A stretch of 64,000 nt of DNA from Rubrivivax sp. (GCA_027490215.1 JAIXYO010000027.1:1-64000), one strand, 5' to 3'; shown: positions 8,598 to 17,395, numbered from the stretch's first letter. A program made the numbers and translations. The notes: generated by a model from the sequence alone, not told the origin.

Positions 8598-9626
8598 ATG
8601 CACATCGAGTCGGGCGTCGGCCTTCGAACCTACAACACCTTCGGTTTGCCGGCCGTGGCCCACACCCTGGTGCGGATCGCGGACGATGCCGATGTGCGCG
8701 GCGTCGTCAATCATCCCACGCTGGGCGCCGCCCCGAAGTTCGTGCTGGGCGGGGGCAGCAACATCATCCTGACGCGCGACATGCCGCAGGTGGTGCTGAA
8801 GGTCGAGGTGAGGGGCCTGCGGCTCGTGGAAGAGCGTGCCGATGCCTGGATCGTCGAAGCCGGTGCCGGCGAGTCCTGGCACGAGGTGGTGGTGTGGACG
8901 CTGGCGCAGGGCTACCCTGGGCTGGAGAACCTCGCGCTGATCCCGGGCACGGTGGGTGCGTCGCCGGTGCAGAACATCGGCGCGTATGGCGTCGAGTTGC
9001 GGGACCGCTTCGAGTCGCTCGACGCGGTCGACCTGCGTACCGGAGAGACGATCACGCTCGGCCCCGAGCGCTGCGCCTTCGGCTACCGCGACAGCGTGTT
9101 CAAGCAGGCGCTGGCCGGGCAGGTGGTGATCACCCGCGTGCGGTTCCGGCTGCCGCGCCCGTGGCAGCCTGCGCTCGGCTACCTGGAACTGGAGCGCAAG
9201 CTGGCCGAGTGGCGATCTGCCCAGCCCCAGACGGAGCCGAGTGCGCAGCAGGTGGCCGACTGGGTGATCGCGATCCGCCGCGCCAAGTTGCCCGATCCTG
9301 CTCGCATCGGCAACGCCGGCAGCTTCTTCAAGAACCCGGTGGTCACACCGGAGCAGTGCCGAGACATCATCGGTCGCGACCCTGAAATCGTGCACTACCC
9401 GATGCCCGATGGCAGCGTGAAGCTGGCCGCTGGCTGGATGATCGACGCCTGCGGCTGGAAGGGCAAGACGGTGGGGCAAGCCGGCGTCTATGAAAAACAG
9501 GCGCTGGTGCTGGTCAACCGCGGCGAAGCGATCGGCTCCGAGGTGATGACGCTGGCCCGTGCGATACAGGAAAGCGTCTACGGCCGATTCGGCATCCGGC
9601 TGGAGACCGAGCCGGTGATCGTCTGA
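8598..9626 (+). CDS. murB: UDP-N-acetylenolpyruvoylglucosamine reductase
   Basis: Reduces UDP-GlcNAc-enolpyruvate to UDP-MurNAc with NADPH and FAD, the second committed step of peptidoglycan synthesis. The 342-residue length equals that of the E. coli enzyme. FAD-binding motifs are GGGSNIIL and [17 protein letters not shown]. The catalytic segment YRDSVFK, the NAGSFFKNP loop that carries the proton-donor serine, and the C-terminal Glu in [17 protein letters not shown] are all present; this is the type I form. ATG 8598 is chosen because the protein then starts at [12 protein letters not shown]; upstream in-frame codons from 8550 lie in the divergent promoter. Confidence 0.96.
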   Translation: MHIESGVGLRTYNTFGLPAVAHTLVRIADDADVRGVVNHPTLGAAPKFVLGGGSNIILTRDMPQVVLKVEVRGLRLVEERADAWIVEAGAGESWHEVVVWTLAQGYPGLENLALIPGTVGASPVQNIGAYGVELRDRFESLDAVDLRTGETITLGPERCAFGYRDSVFKQALAGQVVITRVRFRLPRPWQPALGYLELERKLAEWRSAQPQTEPSAQQVADWVIAIRRAKLPDPARIGNAGSFFKNPVVTPEQCRDIIGRDPEIVHYPMPDGSVKLAAGWMIDACGWKGKTVGQAGVYEKQALVLVNRGEAIGSEVMTLARAIQESVYGRFGIRLETEPVIV

Positions 9627-9631
9627 CGCGG

Positions 9632-9790
9632 TCAGCGCACGGTCAGTCCCAGCGAGCCCTGGGTCACCTCGCCAATCACCGTGGCCTGCGAGAAGCCTTG
9701 TTGATGGAACATGGCGAGCTTTGGCTGTCCCTCGTGTGCCGGTACCGGGTGTGAGAATCGCTGCGAAGCAGGCGGCACGACCAGTCGGTT
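9632..9790 (-). pseudogene. Relic of a selD/senC-like gene (C-terminal end only)
   Basis: Read on the minus strand, this gap between murB and senA ends with [20 protein letters not shown] followed by [10 protein letters not shown] and a stop at 9632-9634. That pattern (hydrophobic, GF, AxVIGxV, VR, stop) is how selenophosphate synthetase-type proteins (SelD, or the SelD homologue SenC of selenoneine synthesis) end. Only about 30-50 residues are left; upstream codons run into the antisense of senA and show no SelD character. I therefore read it as a truncated remnant. The identification rests on recognition of a short tail. Confidence 0.55.
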
Positions 9791-9802
9791 GAGGGGGGTG
9801 AC

Positions 9803-11104
9803 TTGAGCAAGAACGCACCACACCGGCTGGACGGCAACGCGCAGGATGCCAGTTCGCCGCTGCTGCGTCGTGCCGGCAAGGACCTGCTGTCGCTGGCGCT
9901 GATGGATGCGAGGAATCAGACCTTGCGCTGGCTGTCGGTGTACGAAGCGGCGCTGGCATCCGATGGCTGGCGTGTGCCGGTCCTGCCCGAGTTGAGCCCG
10001 CCGCTGTGGGAGGCCGGGCACATCGGCTGGTTCCAGGAGTACTGGATCGGCCGGCATGTCCAACGCCAGCGTGGGAGAGCCTGCGATCCGACCGGCATCC
10101 GCCTGGCCTCGATCGAGCCCCACGCCGATGCCTGGTACGACCCGGCGAGGGCGCCGCATGAGCGTCGCTGGACGCTCGATCTGCCAGCCTTGCAACGGAC
10201 CAAGGACTATCTGGCAGCCACCCTGGAAATCACGCTCGATCTGTTGGACGCCACCGATACGGATGTGGCCGAGCCGGATGCCGCCCTCTATTTCCATCGA
10301 CTCGCGCTGTTTCGTGAGGACATGCTTTGCGAGCGCTTCGCCTCGATGGCGCAGACGCTGGGTCTGTCGCTGGGTGCTGAAGTCGAGGGTCGCCCCAGTC
10401 CACGATATGTGCTGCGTGCGCTGCCGTTGCCAGGCAACTTGGCACAGCGACCGCCGCTGACGTTTGCGCCGCTGCGCTGGACGCTGGGCCTGGCACGCAG
10501 CGATGGCTTCGTGTTCGACAACGAAACCTCGGCGCACGAGATTGCGCTGCCGGAGTTCGAGATCGATTCGCAGGCCGTGACCTGGGCGCAGTACGCCGAC
10601 TTCGTCGAGGACGGCGGTTACGACGACGCCCGATGGTGGTCGGCCGACGGCTGGCGATGGGTGCAGCAAGAAGGGCGACGCGTGCCGCGTTACGTGGCGC
10701 AGATGCGGCAGGGCGTTCTGCAAAGTCGTTTCGGTGTGCTGGTGCACCTGCCCATGCAGCAGCCGGTGGTTCATGTCAGCTGCTACGAGGCCGAGGCCTG
10801 GTGCGCTTGGGCAGGGCGGCGCCTGCCCACCGAGGTCGAATGGGAGGCGGCTGCACACCTCGGTGCCAGCCGTGGCTTTCGTTGGGGGGAAGTCTGGGAG
10901 TGGACGGCGAGCACCTTCCGGCCTTATCCGGGGTTCAGCTCCGATCCCGACCGTGACTACTCGCAGCCCTGCTTCGGTACGCACAGGGTGTTGCGGGGCG
11001 CATCGTTTGCTACCTCGGGACGCATGCGGCACCTGAAGTTCCGCCATTTCTACCGACCAGAGCGTGACGATATGTTTTGCGGGTTCCGCAGTTGCGCGGC
11101 GTGA
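9803..11104 (+). CDS. senA: EgtB/SenA-like non-heme iron enzyme, probable selenoneine synthase
   Basis: A 433-residue cytoplasmic enzyme with a DinB-like helical first half (contains [15 protein letters not shown]) and an FGE-sulfatase second half. The C-terminal signature ([43 protein letters not shown]) is that of the EgtB-related group whose studied member, SenA, joins selenosugar to hercynine. SenA is normally encoded with SenB (glycosyltransferase) and SenC (SelD homologue). Here only a selD-like relic lies beside it. The start is a TTG at 9803 with GAGGGGGG just upstream; the first in-frame ATG (9901) would remove the first 32 residues. Ergothioneine-type chemistry is an alternative. 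Confidence 0.7.
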   Translation: MSKNAPHRLDGNAQDASSPLLRRAGKDLLSLALMDARNQTLRWLSVYEAALASDGWRVPVLPELSPPLWEAGHIGWFQEYWIGRHVQRQRGRACDPTGIRLASIEPHADAWYDPARAPHERRWTLDLPALQRTKDYLAATLEITLDLLDATDTDVAEPDAALYFHRLALFREDMLCERFASMAQTLGLSLGAEVEGRPSPRYVLRALPLPGNLAQRPPLTFAPLRWTLGLARSDGFVFDNETSAHEIALPEFEIDSQAVTWAQYADFVEDGGYDDARWWSADGWRWVQQEGRRVPRYVAQMRQGVLQSRFGVLVHLPMQQPVVHVSCYEAEAWCAWAGRRLPTEVEWEAAAHLGASRGFRWGEVWEWTASTFRPYPGFSSDPDRDYSQPCFGTHRVLRGASFATSGRMRHLKFRHFYRPERDDMFCGFRSCAA

Positions 11105-11137
11105 GCTGCAGTGGAGAGATTGCGCTACGGCAAGCCG

Positions 11138-12103
11138 TCACCCACCAGGCGAGACCAGCGCCGGACTGGGCGTGTCCAGCGACATTGCCTGTACCAAGGT
11201 CCGCACGTTGTGCTCGAACATCTTCAGGTAGGTATCAGCTTCTGTCCCGGGTGGTGACAGCGCGTCGGAGTACAGCTTGCCACCGACCTTCAATCCCGAT
11301 TCGCGAGCGATGCGTTCGATCAGCCGCGGGTCGCTGATGTTCTCGACCAGCAGTGCGCTGGCTTTGGCTTGCCGTGCTTGTCGAACGATGCGGGCCACTG
11401 CTTCAGCCGACGGCTCGCTGCCGGTGGTCCAGCCGCGCGGCGCGATGAAGGTGATGCCGTAGGCGGCAGCGAAATAGCCGAAGGCATCGTGCGAGGTGAT
11501 GACGCGGCGGCGCTCGGCAGGCAGGGCGGCGATCCGGGCGCGGGAGTCGCGGTCGAGCGCGGCGAGTTTTTGCTGGTAGGCCGAAGCGCGGACTTCGACC
11601 TCGGCCGCGTGCGCGGGTGACTTGGCCGCCAGCGCGGCCACCAGTGCCGCGCGGATGTTGTCGGCATAGCGCTGGCCGTTGGCGAGGTCTTGCCATGCAT
11701 GCGGGTCGGCGCCGCCAGACAACTGTCGCAATGCGACGCCGCGGCTTGCGATCACGACCGGGCCGCGGTAACCCGAGGCCTTGATCAGTCGGTCAATCCA
11801 GCCTTCGAAGCGCAAGCCGTTGGTGATGACCACGTCGGCCCCCGCAACGCGCCGCACGTCGGACGGCGTGGGTTCGAACACATGCGCATCGGCGTTCGGG
11901 CCGACGAGGGCACTCACCTCGACTGCCGGGCCGCCGACTTCGCGGGCGATGTCGGCCAGCAGCGAGAAGGTGGCGACGACCTTGAGCGCAGGTGCGTTCG
12001 CCGTGTCTGTGGCGTGTGCCAGCGGCCATGCCGCAGCGCTGCCCAGCCCGCACAGAAGTTGGCGCTGGAAAGCGCGTCTCGTCGTATCGAATTCCATCGT
12101 CAT
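11138..12103 (-). CDS. znuA: Zinc ABC transporter periplasmic binding protein
   Basis: A 321-residue binding protein of the ZnuA/TroA cluster. The signal peptide carries TTRRAFQRQLL before a hydrophobic run, which looks like a Tat signal. Putative metal ligands are the His in DAHVFEP, the His in DPHAWQD and the His in TSHDAFGYFAAAYGI; a His rather than Glu at the third position fits zinc better than manganese. The usual His-rich loop of ZnuA is absent, and a separate His-rich protein is encoded in the same operon. The start at 12103 overlaps the permease stop by ATGA. It is the last gene of the zinc operon. Confidence 0.85.
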   Translation of the reverse strand: MTMEFDTTRRAFQRQLLCGLGSAAAWPLAHATDTANAPALKVVATFSLLADIAREVGGPAVEVSALVGPNADAHVFEPTPSDVRRVAGADVVITNGLRFEGWIDRLIKASGYRGPVVIASRGVALRQLSGGADPHAWQDLANGQRYADNIRAALVAALAAKSPAHAAEVEVRASAYQQKLAALDRDSRARIAALPAERRRVITSHDAFGYFAAAYGITFIAPRGWTTGSEPSAEAVARIVRQARQAKASALLVENISDPRLIERIARESGLKVGGKLYSDALSPPGTEADTYLKMFEHNVRTLVQAMSLDTPSPALVSPGG

Positions 12104-12987
12104 GCCTTTCGATGTGCGCGTTGTGACAACTGCCGCGCGAGCAGGCTGTCGCGCCGGCCCATCAGCAGCGACAGCATGTAGAAGCTGCCAGCGAGCAGCA
12201 CGATGGCCGGTCCGGAAGGCAGGTTGGCGTGGTACGACAAGAGCAAACCGCCCCAGCCGCTCAGCACGGCGAAGAGCGCAGCCACCGCGGCCAGGCTCCA
12301 CACCTCGGCGGCCCAGAAGCGCGCGGCAGTTGCTGGAAGCATCATCAGTCCGACGGCCATCAGCGTGCCCAGCGCCTGGAAGCCGCCGACGAGGTTCAGC
12401 ACGAGCAGTGTCAGGAACAGGCCGTGCACCCAGGCACCGGCATGGCCGAGATGGCGCAGGAAACCCGGGTCGAAGCACTCGACCACCAGCGGCCGGTAGA
12501 CCAGCGCCAGTGCCAGCAGGCTGACGGTGGTGATGCCGGCGATCAGCAGCAGCGACGCGTCGTCGACCGCGAGCACGGTGCCGAAGAGCACTCGCATCAG
12601 GTCGACGCTGTTGCCGCGCATGGAGATGATCATCACGCCCGCTGCCAGCGCGATCAGATAGAAGGCGGCAAAGCTGGCGTCCTCGCGCTGCGGCGTCAAC
12701 CGCGCGACCAGACCGGCCAGGCCGGCCACCGCGACGGCCGCCACGAAGCCGCCGATGCTCATCGCCCACAGCGAGAAGCCGAACATCACGAAGGCGAGTG
12801 CAGCGCCGGGCAGCAGTGCATGCGCGATCGCGTCGCCGACCAGACTCATCCGCCGCAGCACCAACAGTGTGCCGATCGGCCCGCAGCTCAAGCCCAGTGC
12901 CAGGCAGGCGACCAGCGCGCGGCGCATGAAGCCGAATTCGACGAAGGGCTGGATCAGCAGCGCATTCAGCGTGGCAAGCAGCGTCAT
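12100..12987 (-). CDS. znuB: Zinc ABC transporter permease
   Basis: A 295-residue inner-membrane protein of the ABC-3 family with eight or more hydrophobic helices, starting MTLLATLNALLIQPFVEFGF. Segments such as RMSLVGDAIAHALLPGAALAF, near the region that couples to the ATPase, and the glycine-rich late helices are typical of ZnuB/MntB permeases. It would form the homodimeric channel for the metal captured by the binding protein. Start 12987 overlaps the stop of the ATPase gene by ATGA, and its own stop overlaps the binding-protein start in the same way. Confidence 0.88.
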   Translation of the reverse strand: MTLLATLNALLIQPFVEFGFMRRALVACLALGLSCGPIGTLLVLRRMSLVGDAIAHALLPGAALAFVMFGFSLWAMSIGGFVAAVAVAGLAGLVARLTPQREDASFAAFYLIALAAGVMIISMRGNSVDLMRVLFGTVLAVDDASLLLIAGITTVSLLALALVYRPLVVECFDPGFLRHLGHAGAWVHGLFLTLLVLNLVGGFQALGTLMAVGLMMLPATAARFWAAEVWSLAAVAALFAVLSGWGGLLLSYHANLPSGPAIVLLAGSFYMLSLLMGRRDSLLARQLSQRAHRKA

Positions 12988-13808
12988 GACTTCAGACCCG
13001 GGTTGACTGAACCGCCGGCAGGCGCCGCGCACCAGTCGGCATGCTCGTCCCACTGCTCGGCCATCTGCTGTGCACGCTTCAGGTGATGTGGCAACAGCAC
13101 TTCATCGGTCGGGCCGTGGGCCACGCATTCGCGCGCCAGCAGCAACGACAGCGGGAAATGCTCGCGCACCTGCGCCATGTCATGAAGCACGGCGATCACT
13201 GTGCGGCCCTCGGCGTGCCAGTGCTGCACCAGCCGCATCAGGTCGGCGGTGGTGCGGGTGTCGATGGCGTTGAAGGGCTCGTCGAGCAGGATCACCGGCG
13301 CGTCCTGCATCAGCACCCGCGCGAACAGCACGCGCTGGAACTGGCCGACTGACAACTCCGAGATCAGTCGATGTTCGAACCCGATCAGCCCGACCTGCGC
13401 GAGCGCACGCAGCGCTGACTGTCGTTGTTCGGTGGTCGCACCTCGGAACCAGCCGATGCGCGGCCAGGCCCCGAGCATCACCACATCGAGCACGCCCAGT
13501 GGAAAGCTGCGGTCAATGCCTGACTGCTGCGGAAGGTAGGCCAGTCCGCCGCGCTTCAGGCCGCCGGTGTGCACCCGGCCCGTGCTGGGCTGAACGCGGC
13601 CGGTCAGCGCGTCCAGCAGCGAGCTCTTGCCGGCACCGTTCGGGCCGATCACTGCTGTCAGTGAGCCTGGCTCGAAACGGCAGCTCACGTGGTGCACTGC
13701 CGGGTGCTGGCGGTAGCTGACCGTCAGGTCTTCGACTGCGATCGCAGGCGGTGTGACCGCCAGCAGCGCATCGGCGCGCGCAGGGACCGCTGGCATGGGC
13801 GCTTTCAT
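12984..13808 (-). CDS. znuC: Zinc ABC transporter ATP-binding protein
   Basis: A 274-residue ATPase. Walker A is GPNGAGKSSLL, the signature is LSVGQFQRVLFARVL (Val in place of the second Gly of LSGGQ), and Walker B is VILLDEPFNAID, followed by the switch histidine in VLHDM. Residues 1-30 are a low-complexity Ala/Pro extension before the first strand. It should energise zinc uptake through the adjacent permease. ATG 13808 overlaps the stop of the His-rich gene by ATGA. The C-terminal tail after the nucleotide domain contains HH and other His residues but no clear metal motif. Confidence 0.88.
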   Translation of the reverse strand: MKAPMPAVPARADALLAVTPPAIAVEDLTVSYRQHPAVHHVSCRFEPGSLTAVIGPNGAGKSSLLDALTGRVQPSTGRVHTGGLKRGGLAYLPQQSGIDRSFPLGVLDVVMLGAWPRIGWFRGATTEQRQSALRALAQVGLIGFEHRLISELSVGQFQRVLFARVLMQDAPVILLDEPFNAIDTRTTADLMRLVQHWHAEGRTVIAVLHDMAQVREHFPLSLLLARECVAHGPTDEVLLPHHLKRAQQMAEQWDEHADWCAAPAGGSVNPGLKS

Positions 13809-14125
13809 GGCGTGCCCGACAGCGCCCATGCGACAGCCGCCCACAACACGGCGCTCAGCGCCACCGCGCCGGCCAGCCGCACCGAGGCAGAGCGCATCAG
13901 GAGGCTGGACGGTGTTTCGCTGGCGGAGTCTGCCGGCGCCGGCTTCGGCGGGTGCGCATGCGCGTGCGTGCCATGGCCGCCGCTGGCCCCATGACGATGC
14001 CCGTGGTCGTGAGCGTGCGCGTGGGCGTGCCCATGTGAGTGTTCATGCGAGTGGGCAAGCTCGCGCGAGCCTCCCTCCGCGGGAGCCGTTGCGTCGGTAC
14101 CCGGCTGCAAAGGTTCGGGCTTCAT
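13805..14125 (-). CDS. His-rich single-span membrane microprotein of the zinc operon
   Basis: A 106-residue protein that I do not recognise as a named family. Residues 25-58 hold 15 histidines, mostly as alternating His-X dipeptides (for example HSHEHSHGHAHAHAHDHG). A Pro/Ser spacer follows, then a single hydrophobic helix at about 83-103 ending at the C-terminus. No signal peptide precedes the His block, so a tail-anchored form with the His block in the cytoplasm is likely. It lies between zur and the ABC ATPase with ATGA overlaps on both sides. A role as zinc buffer or as a feeder for the transporter is inference from position and composition. Confidence 0.75.
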   Translation of the reverse strand: MKPEPLQPGTDATAPAEGGSRELAHSHEHSHGHAHAHAHDHGHRHGASGGHGTHAHAHPPKPAPADSASETPSSLLMRSASVRLAGAVALSAVLWAAVAWALSGTP

Positions 14126-14592
14126 GCGGACGCTCCGTTCACGCAGCTCGCGCATCGCCCACGAAGTGTCAGGTCGTGGTGTTGCACCTCGAAGCCCGGC
14201 GGCGCCAGGTCATTCATCGGCCCGGGGCAGGCATGGATCGGGTAGACACGGTCGCAGGCGGTGCAATGGAAATGGTGGTGGTGATGCGGTGCGGCGTCGG
14301 CGTGCAGCTCGTGAGTGGCGTGCTGCCTCGAGTGCGAAGCGTGCTCAGGGACGACGTTCACCCGCGCTTTCTCGTTCGTCGCGATCTCGAAGCGTGGCGG
14401 TTGCCCCGGCAACTCAACGCGGACGATCTGTCCGGTGTCCTGGAGGCCCCTGATCTGCCGGTAGACCGTCGACAAATTCAGGCTGGGTACCGCCGTCTTG
14501 GCGCTCTCCAGCAGCTCCTGCGGGCTCAAGGCCTGCCCACTGCGTGCCAGGGCATCGACGACCGCTTGGCGTTGGCGGGTGTGGCGTTCCAT
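14122..14592 (-). CDS. zur: Fur-family zinc uptake regulator
   Basis: A 156-residue DNA-binding repressor. The N-terminal winged helix includes RQRQAVVDALARSG and LNLSTVYRQIRGLQ. The C-terminal half has the metal region HHHHHFHCTACDRVYPIHAC and a second CxxC (CASC), which together form the structural zinc site of Fur-family proteins. Position at the head of a zinc-type ABC operon supports Zur rather than Fur or PerR. It probably represses the whole operon, itself included, when zinc is plentiful. A perfect palindrome ends 8 bp upstream of the start. I see no clear Shine-Dalgarno sequence, so translation may be leaderless or the palindrome may overlap the leader. Confidence 0.87.
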   Translation of the reverse strand: MERHTRQRQAVVDALARSGQALSPQELLESAKTAVPSLNLSTVYRQIRGLQDTGQIVRVELPGQPPRFEIATNEKARVNVVPEHASHSRQHATHELHADAAPHHHHHFHCTACDRVYPIHACPGPMNDLAPPGFEVQHHDLTLRGRCASCVNGASA

Positions 14593-14600
14593 GTCGCGAT

Positions 14601-14620
14601 GCTAATGCAATTGCATTAGC
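14601..14620. promoter_or_regulatory. Perfect 20-bp palindrome, probable Zur operator
   Basis: GCTAATGCAATTGCATTAGC is identical on both strands and lies 8 bp upstream of the zur start codon. Its AT-rich core, dyad symmetry and position fit an operator for a Fur-family dimer that represses its own operon. That Zur binds here is inferred. Confidence 0.7.
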
Positions 14621-14676
14621 AATAGAGGCCGGACAGACCCTCGGGTCGCCATCGAGGCGCTCCCAGGCTGCGACGC

Positions 14677-16572
14677 TCAGACGTCGTCGAAAGGCGCCGA
14701 CCGAGACGGTGCTTCAGGCTGATTGCTCTGCGCGTCCCAGCCCCGCTGCTGACGCAGAACCCTGGCCTCCTCGCGCTCCTGCGCGAACAGTTGTTCCAAC
14801 TGCTGCCGGCCGGTCTTGGCGTTCGCGACACGCCAGGCCTCGTCGCGCCAATGAGGGGCTGCCGCGGCCAGCTGAGTGAGGTTGTGACGGCGGAAGCGCA
14901 GCGCCAGCGTGCGCGCCTGGTGGGGTTGCCACCCCATCGTCTCGAGCACTGTGCGTGCGCTCATCAACGCAGAGTCCAGCGTCTCCCGCTCGATCAGCTG
15001 CACACCCAGGTCGCGCAGTGCGTAGTAGTGCTGCACGTTGCGTGCGCGGGCGATCACGGTGAGCTGAGGGAAGTGCTCTCGAGCGATGTCGGCCACCTTC
15101 AGGCTCTGCGCCACATCGTCGATCGCAAGCACCAGCACTCGCGCGGTGCCTGCACCGGCGGTGCGCAGCAGGTCGAGCCGTGTCGCGTCGCCATAGAAGA
15201 CGCGCCAGCCGAACTTGCGCAAGGCCTCGACCGCTTCCGCATCGTGATCGAGCACCGTGGCTTTCAGGCCGTTGGCATACAGCAGGCGACCAACGATCTG
15301 CCCGTAGCGGCCGAAGCCCGCGATGATGATCGGCGCCTCCTGCGGCTCGTTGATCTCGGGCATCGCTGTCGCCGTGCTGCGCAAGCTGCGCTCCAGCCGC
15401 GGTGCAATCACCCGGTCAGCGATCACCAGCAGCAGCGGGCTGAGCAGCATCGACAGCGCCACTGTGGCGACCAGCAGTGACGATGCCCCGTTGCTGATCA
15501 CCCCCGCTTGCGCCGCCGCCTGAAACACGACGAAGCCGAACTCGCCGCCCTGCGCCAGCAGGATGATGAAGACCGGCCGCTCCAGCACCGGCAGCTTCAT
15601 CACCCGCGCCATGCCCCACAGCACCAGCGACTTCAGCGCGAGAAAGCCGACCAGCAACGCAGCGACCAGACCGGGTTGCTGCAGGACGACGGCGAAGTCG
15701 ATCGTCATGCCGACCGCCATGAAGAACAGGCCGAGCAGCAGTCCCTTGAACGGCTCCAGGTCGGTCTCGAGCTCGCGCCGGTATTCACTTTCTGCCAGCA
15801 GCACACCGGCCAGGAAGGCGCCGAGCGCCATCGACAGCCCGACCGACTGCATCAGCGCGGCAGTGGCCACCACCAGCAACAGTGCTGCAGCAGTGAAGAT
15901 CTCGGGCGTCGCGCTGCCGGCGATCCAGCGCAGCGCTGGGCGCAGCAGCAGGCGGCCACCGAAGACGATCGCGGCGATGACCGCGATGGCCTTGCCCGCA
16001 GCCAACCAGTTGGCCACGCTGTCGGTGGCCTGCTGATCGGTGCTCCCGATCGCCTGCACCGCCAGCAGCGGCAGCAGGGCCAGGATCGGGATGGCTGCCA
16101 CGTCCTGCAGCAGGGCGACGCTCAGCACGCTCTGGCCTGAGGTGGTTGGCGTCAGGTTGCGTTCTGCCAGCACGGACAGCCCGATCGCGGTCGACGACAG
16201 CGCCAGGCCGAGCGCCGCCACCAGCGCAAGACGGCCGTCGCTGCCGCAGGCCATGCCCACGCCGACCATCAATGCCGCCGAGCCGAACAACTGCACGCTG
16301 CCCCAGCCGAAGATCGGCTTGCGCAGCTTCCACAGCCGTTGCGGCTCGAGTTCCAGACCGACCAGGAACAGCATCAGCACCACGCCGAATTCGGCGAAGT
16401 GCAGGATGTCCTGCGGATCGGTGACCAGCTTCAGGCCCCAGGGGCCGATGACGATGCCCGCCCCCAGGTAGCCGATGATCGCGCCCAGCCCCAGCAGCCG
16501 TGCCAGCGGCACCGCCAGCACCGCAGCGGCCAGGTAGACGAGGGCGCTGCCGAGCCAGCTCGTGTGCTCCAT
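14677..16572 (-). CDS. Kef-type monovalent cation:proton antiporter (CPA2)
   Basis: A 631-residue inner-membrane antiporter. About 12-13 hydrophobic helices fill residues 1-390, including GYLGAGIVIGPWGL and FGVVLMLFLVGLELEP, standard for KefB/KefC. A TrkA-N/RCK nucleotide-binding domain follows from about 415 (IIIAGFGRYGQIVGRLLYANG). The family exports K+ in exchange for H+, often gated by glutathione adducts. The 1-nt TGATG overlap with the upstream quinone-reductase-like gene makes a two-gene operon like kefG-kefB or kefF-kefC. Sequence alone does not separate KefB from KefC. The C-terminal tail (about 60 residues) is polar and low in complexity. Confidence 0.88.
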   Translation of the reverse strand: MEHTSWLGSALVYLAAAVLAVPLARLLGLGAIIGYLGAGIVIGPWGLKLVTDPQDILHFAEFGVVLMLFLVGLELEPQRLWKLRKPIFGWGSVQLFGSAALMVGVGMACGSDGRLALVAALGLALSSTAIGLSVLAERNLTPTTSGQSVLSVALLQDVAAIPILALLPLLAVQAIGSTDQQATDSVANWLAAGKAIAVIAAIVFGGRLLLRPALRWIAGSATPEIFTAAALLLVVATAALMQSVGLSMALGAFLAGVLLAESEYRRELETDLEPFKGLLLGLFFMAVGMTIDFAVVLQQPGLVAALLVGFLALKSLVLWGMARVMKLPVLERPVFIILLAQGGEFGFVVFQAAAQAGVISNGASSLLVATVALSMLLSPLLLVIADRVIAPRLERSLRSTATAMPEINEPQEAPIIIAGFGRYGQIVGRLLYANGLKATVLDHDAEAVEALRKFGWRVFYGDATRLDLLRTAGAGTARVLVLAIDDVAQSLKVADIAREHFPQLTVIARARNVQHYYALRDLGVQLIERETLDSALMSARTVLETMGWQPHQARTLALRFRRHNLTQLAAAAPHWRDEAWRVANAKTGRQQLEQLFAQEREEARVLRQQRGWDAQSNQPEAPSRSAPFDDV

Positions 16573-17282
16573 CAGGCTGCCCCTCCGATGGGCGCCTTGG
16601 AACGTGCGGGCGCGATGTCGCTCGGGCGTGCCAGCGGTGGCACGACACAGGCGGGGCATTCGGCGAGGTCGGCCAATTCGGGCCAGTCGGGGTAGCTCGC
16701 CAACTGTTGCGCGTAAAGCGCCGCATGGGCGTCGAGCTCGGCATCGCTCAGGCGGTGCGCGCCATGCAGCAGCAGTGGTGGCAGGAAGCGAATGCCACAG
16801 AGCGTGGCCGTCTGCTCGTAGGGCGGCAGGAAGGCGTCGAAAAAGTAGCGGTTGTGGCCGCTCGGGTGGTACGCCTCCTCGGGGCTGCCGGTGGACGCGA
16901 CCAGCCAGAGGTGCTTGCCGGCCAGCGCGTGACCGCCTGGACCATAGGCCCACCCGAAGCCCAGTACCTCGTCGAGCCAGAGCTTCATCAGCGGCGGCAT
17001 GCCGTACCAGTGGATCGGGTGCTGCCACACCACCAGCTGCGCGGCACCGAGCAGCGACCGCTCGGTCTGCACGTCGATCAGGTAATCCGGGTAGAGCGCA
17101 TAGAGATCGCGCACCACGATGCGCGAGGCCGGTGCGGAACCTGCAGCGCCGATCGCCCGCAAGAGCCGCTGGTTGACGCGGGACTGTTCGAGCGCAGGGT
17201 GGGCGAGGAGCACCAGCACTCCGGGAGAGGCAGGCGCAACGGTATCGGCGGCTGGAGAGGTGTGATTCGCTGAGGACGCCAT
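16572..17282 (-). CDS. KefF/KefG-like NAD(P)H oxidoreductase
   Basis: A 236-residue flavodoxin-like protein. After a 22-residue Ala/Ser/Pro leader it reads VLVLLAHPALEQSRVN, the phosphate-binding start of the MdaB/KefF group. Later motifs are VVWQHPIHWYGMPPLMKLWLD and the Gly-rich stretch GWAYGPGGHALAGKHL, both standard for these FMN quinone reductases. Such proteins bind the RCK domain of Kef antiporters and are needed for full activity. The gene precedes the antiporter with stop and start sharing one base (TGATG). It is divergent from the ParA gene across about 110 bp. Confidence 0.87.
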   Translation of the reverse strand: MASSANHTSPAADTVAPASPGVLVLLAHPALEQSRVNQRLLRAIGAAGSAPASRIVVRDLYALYPDYLIDVQTERSLLGAAQLVVWQHPIHWYGMPPLMKLWLDEVLGFGWAYGPGGHALAGKHLWLVASTGSPEEAYHPSGHNRYFFDAFLPPYEQTATLCGIRFLPPLLLHGAHRLSDAELDAHAALYAQQLASYPDWPELADLAECPACVVPPLARPSDIAPARSKAPIGGAA

Positions 17283-17395
17283 GGCAGACCCTGGTGAAGC
17301 AAGCAGTGTGAAAGGGAGCCCTGGTGGCTCGCAATTCACGGACCAGCGCACCCCCACGGCTAACATAACGCGATTCAGGGAGGCAGGAGTCGAGC

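Noticed and set aside
12104-12769. Upstream extension of the znuA frame to 12769
   Set aside because: The extension is antisense-like Arg/Gly-rich sequence inside znuB. The real start is the ATG at 12103 that overlaps the znuB stop.
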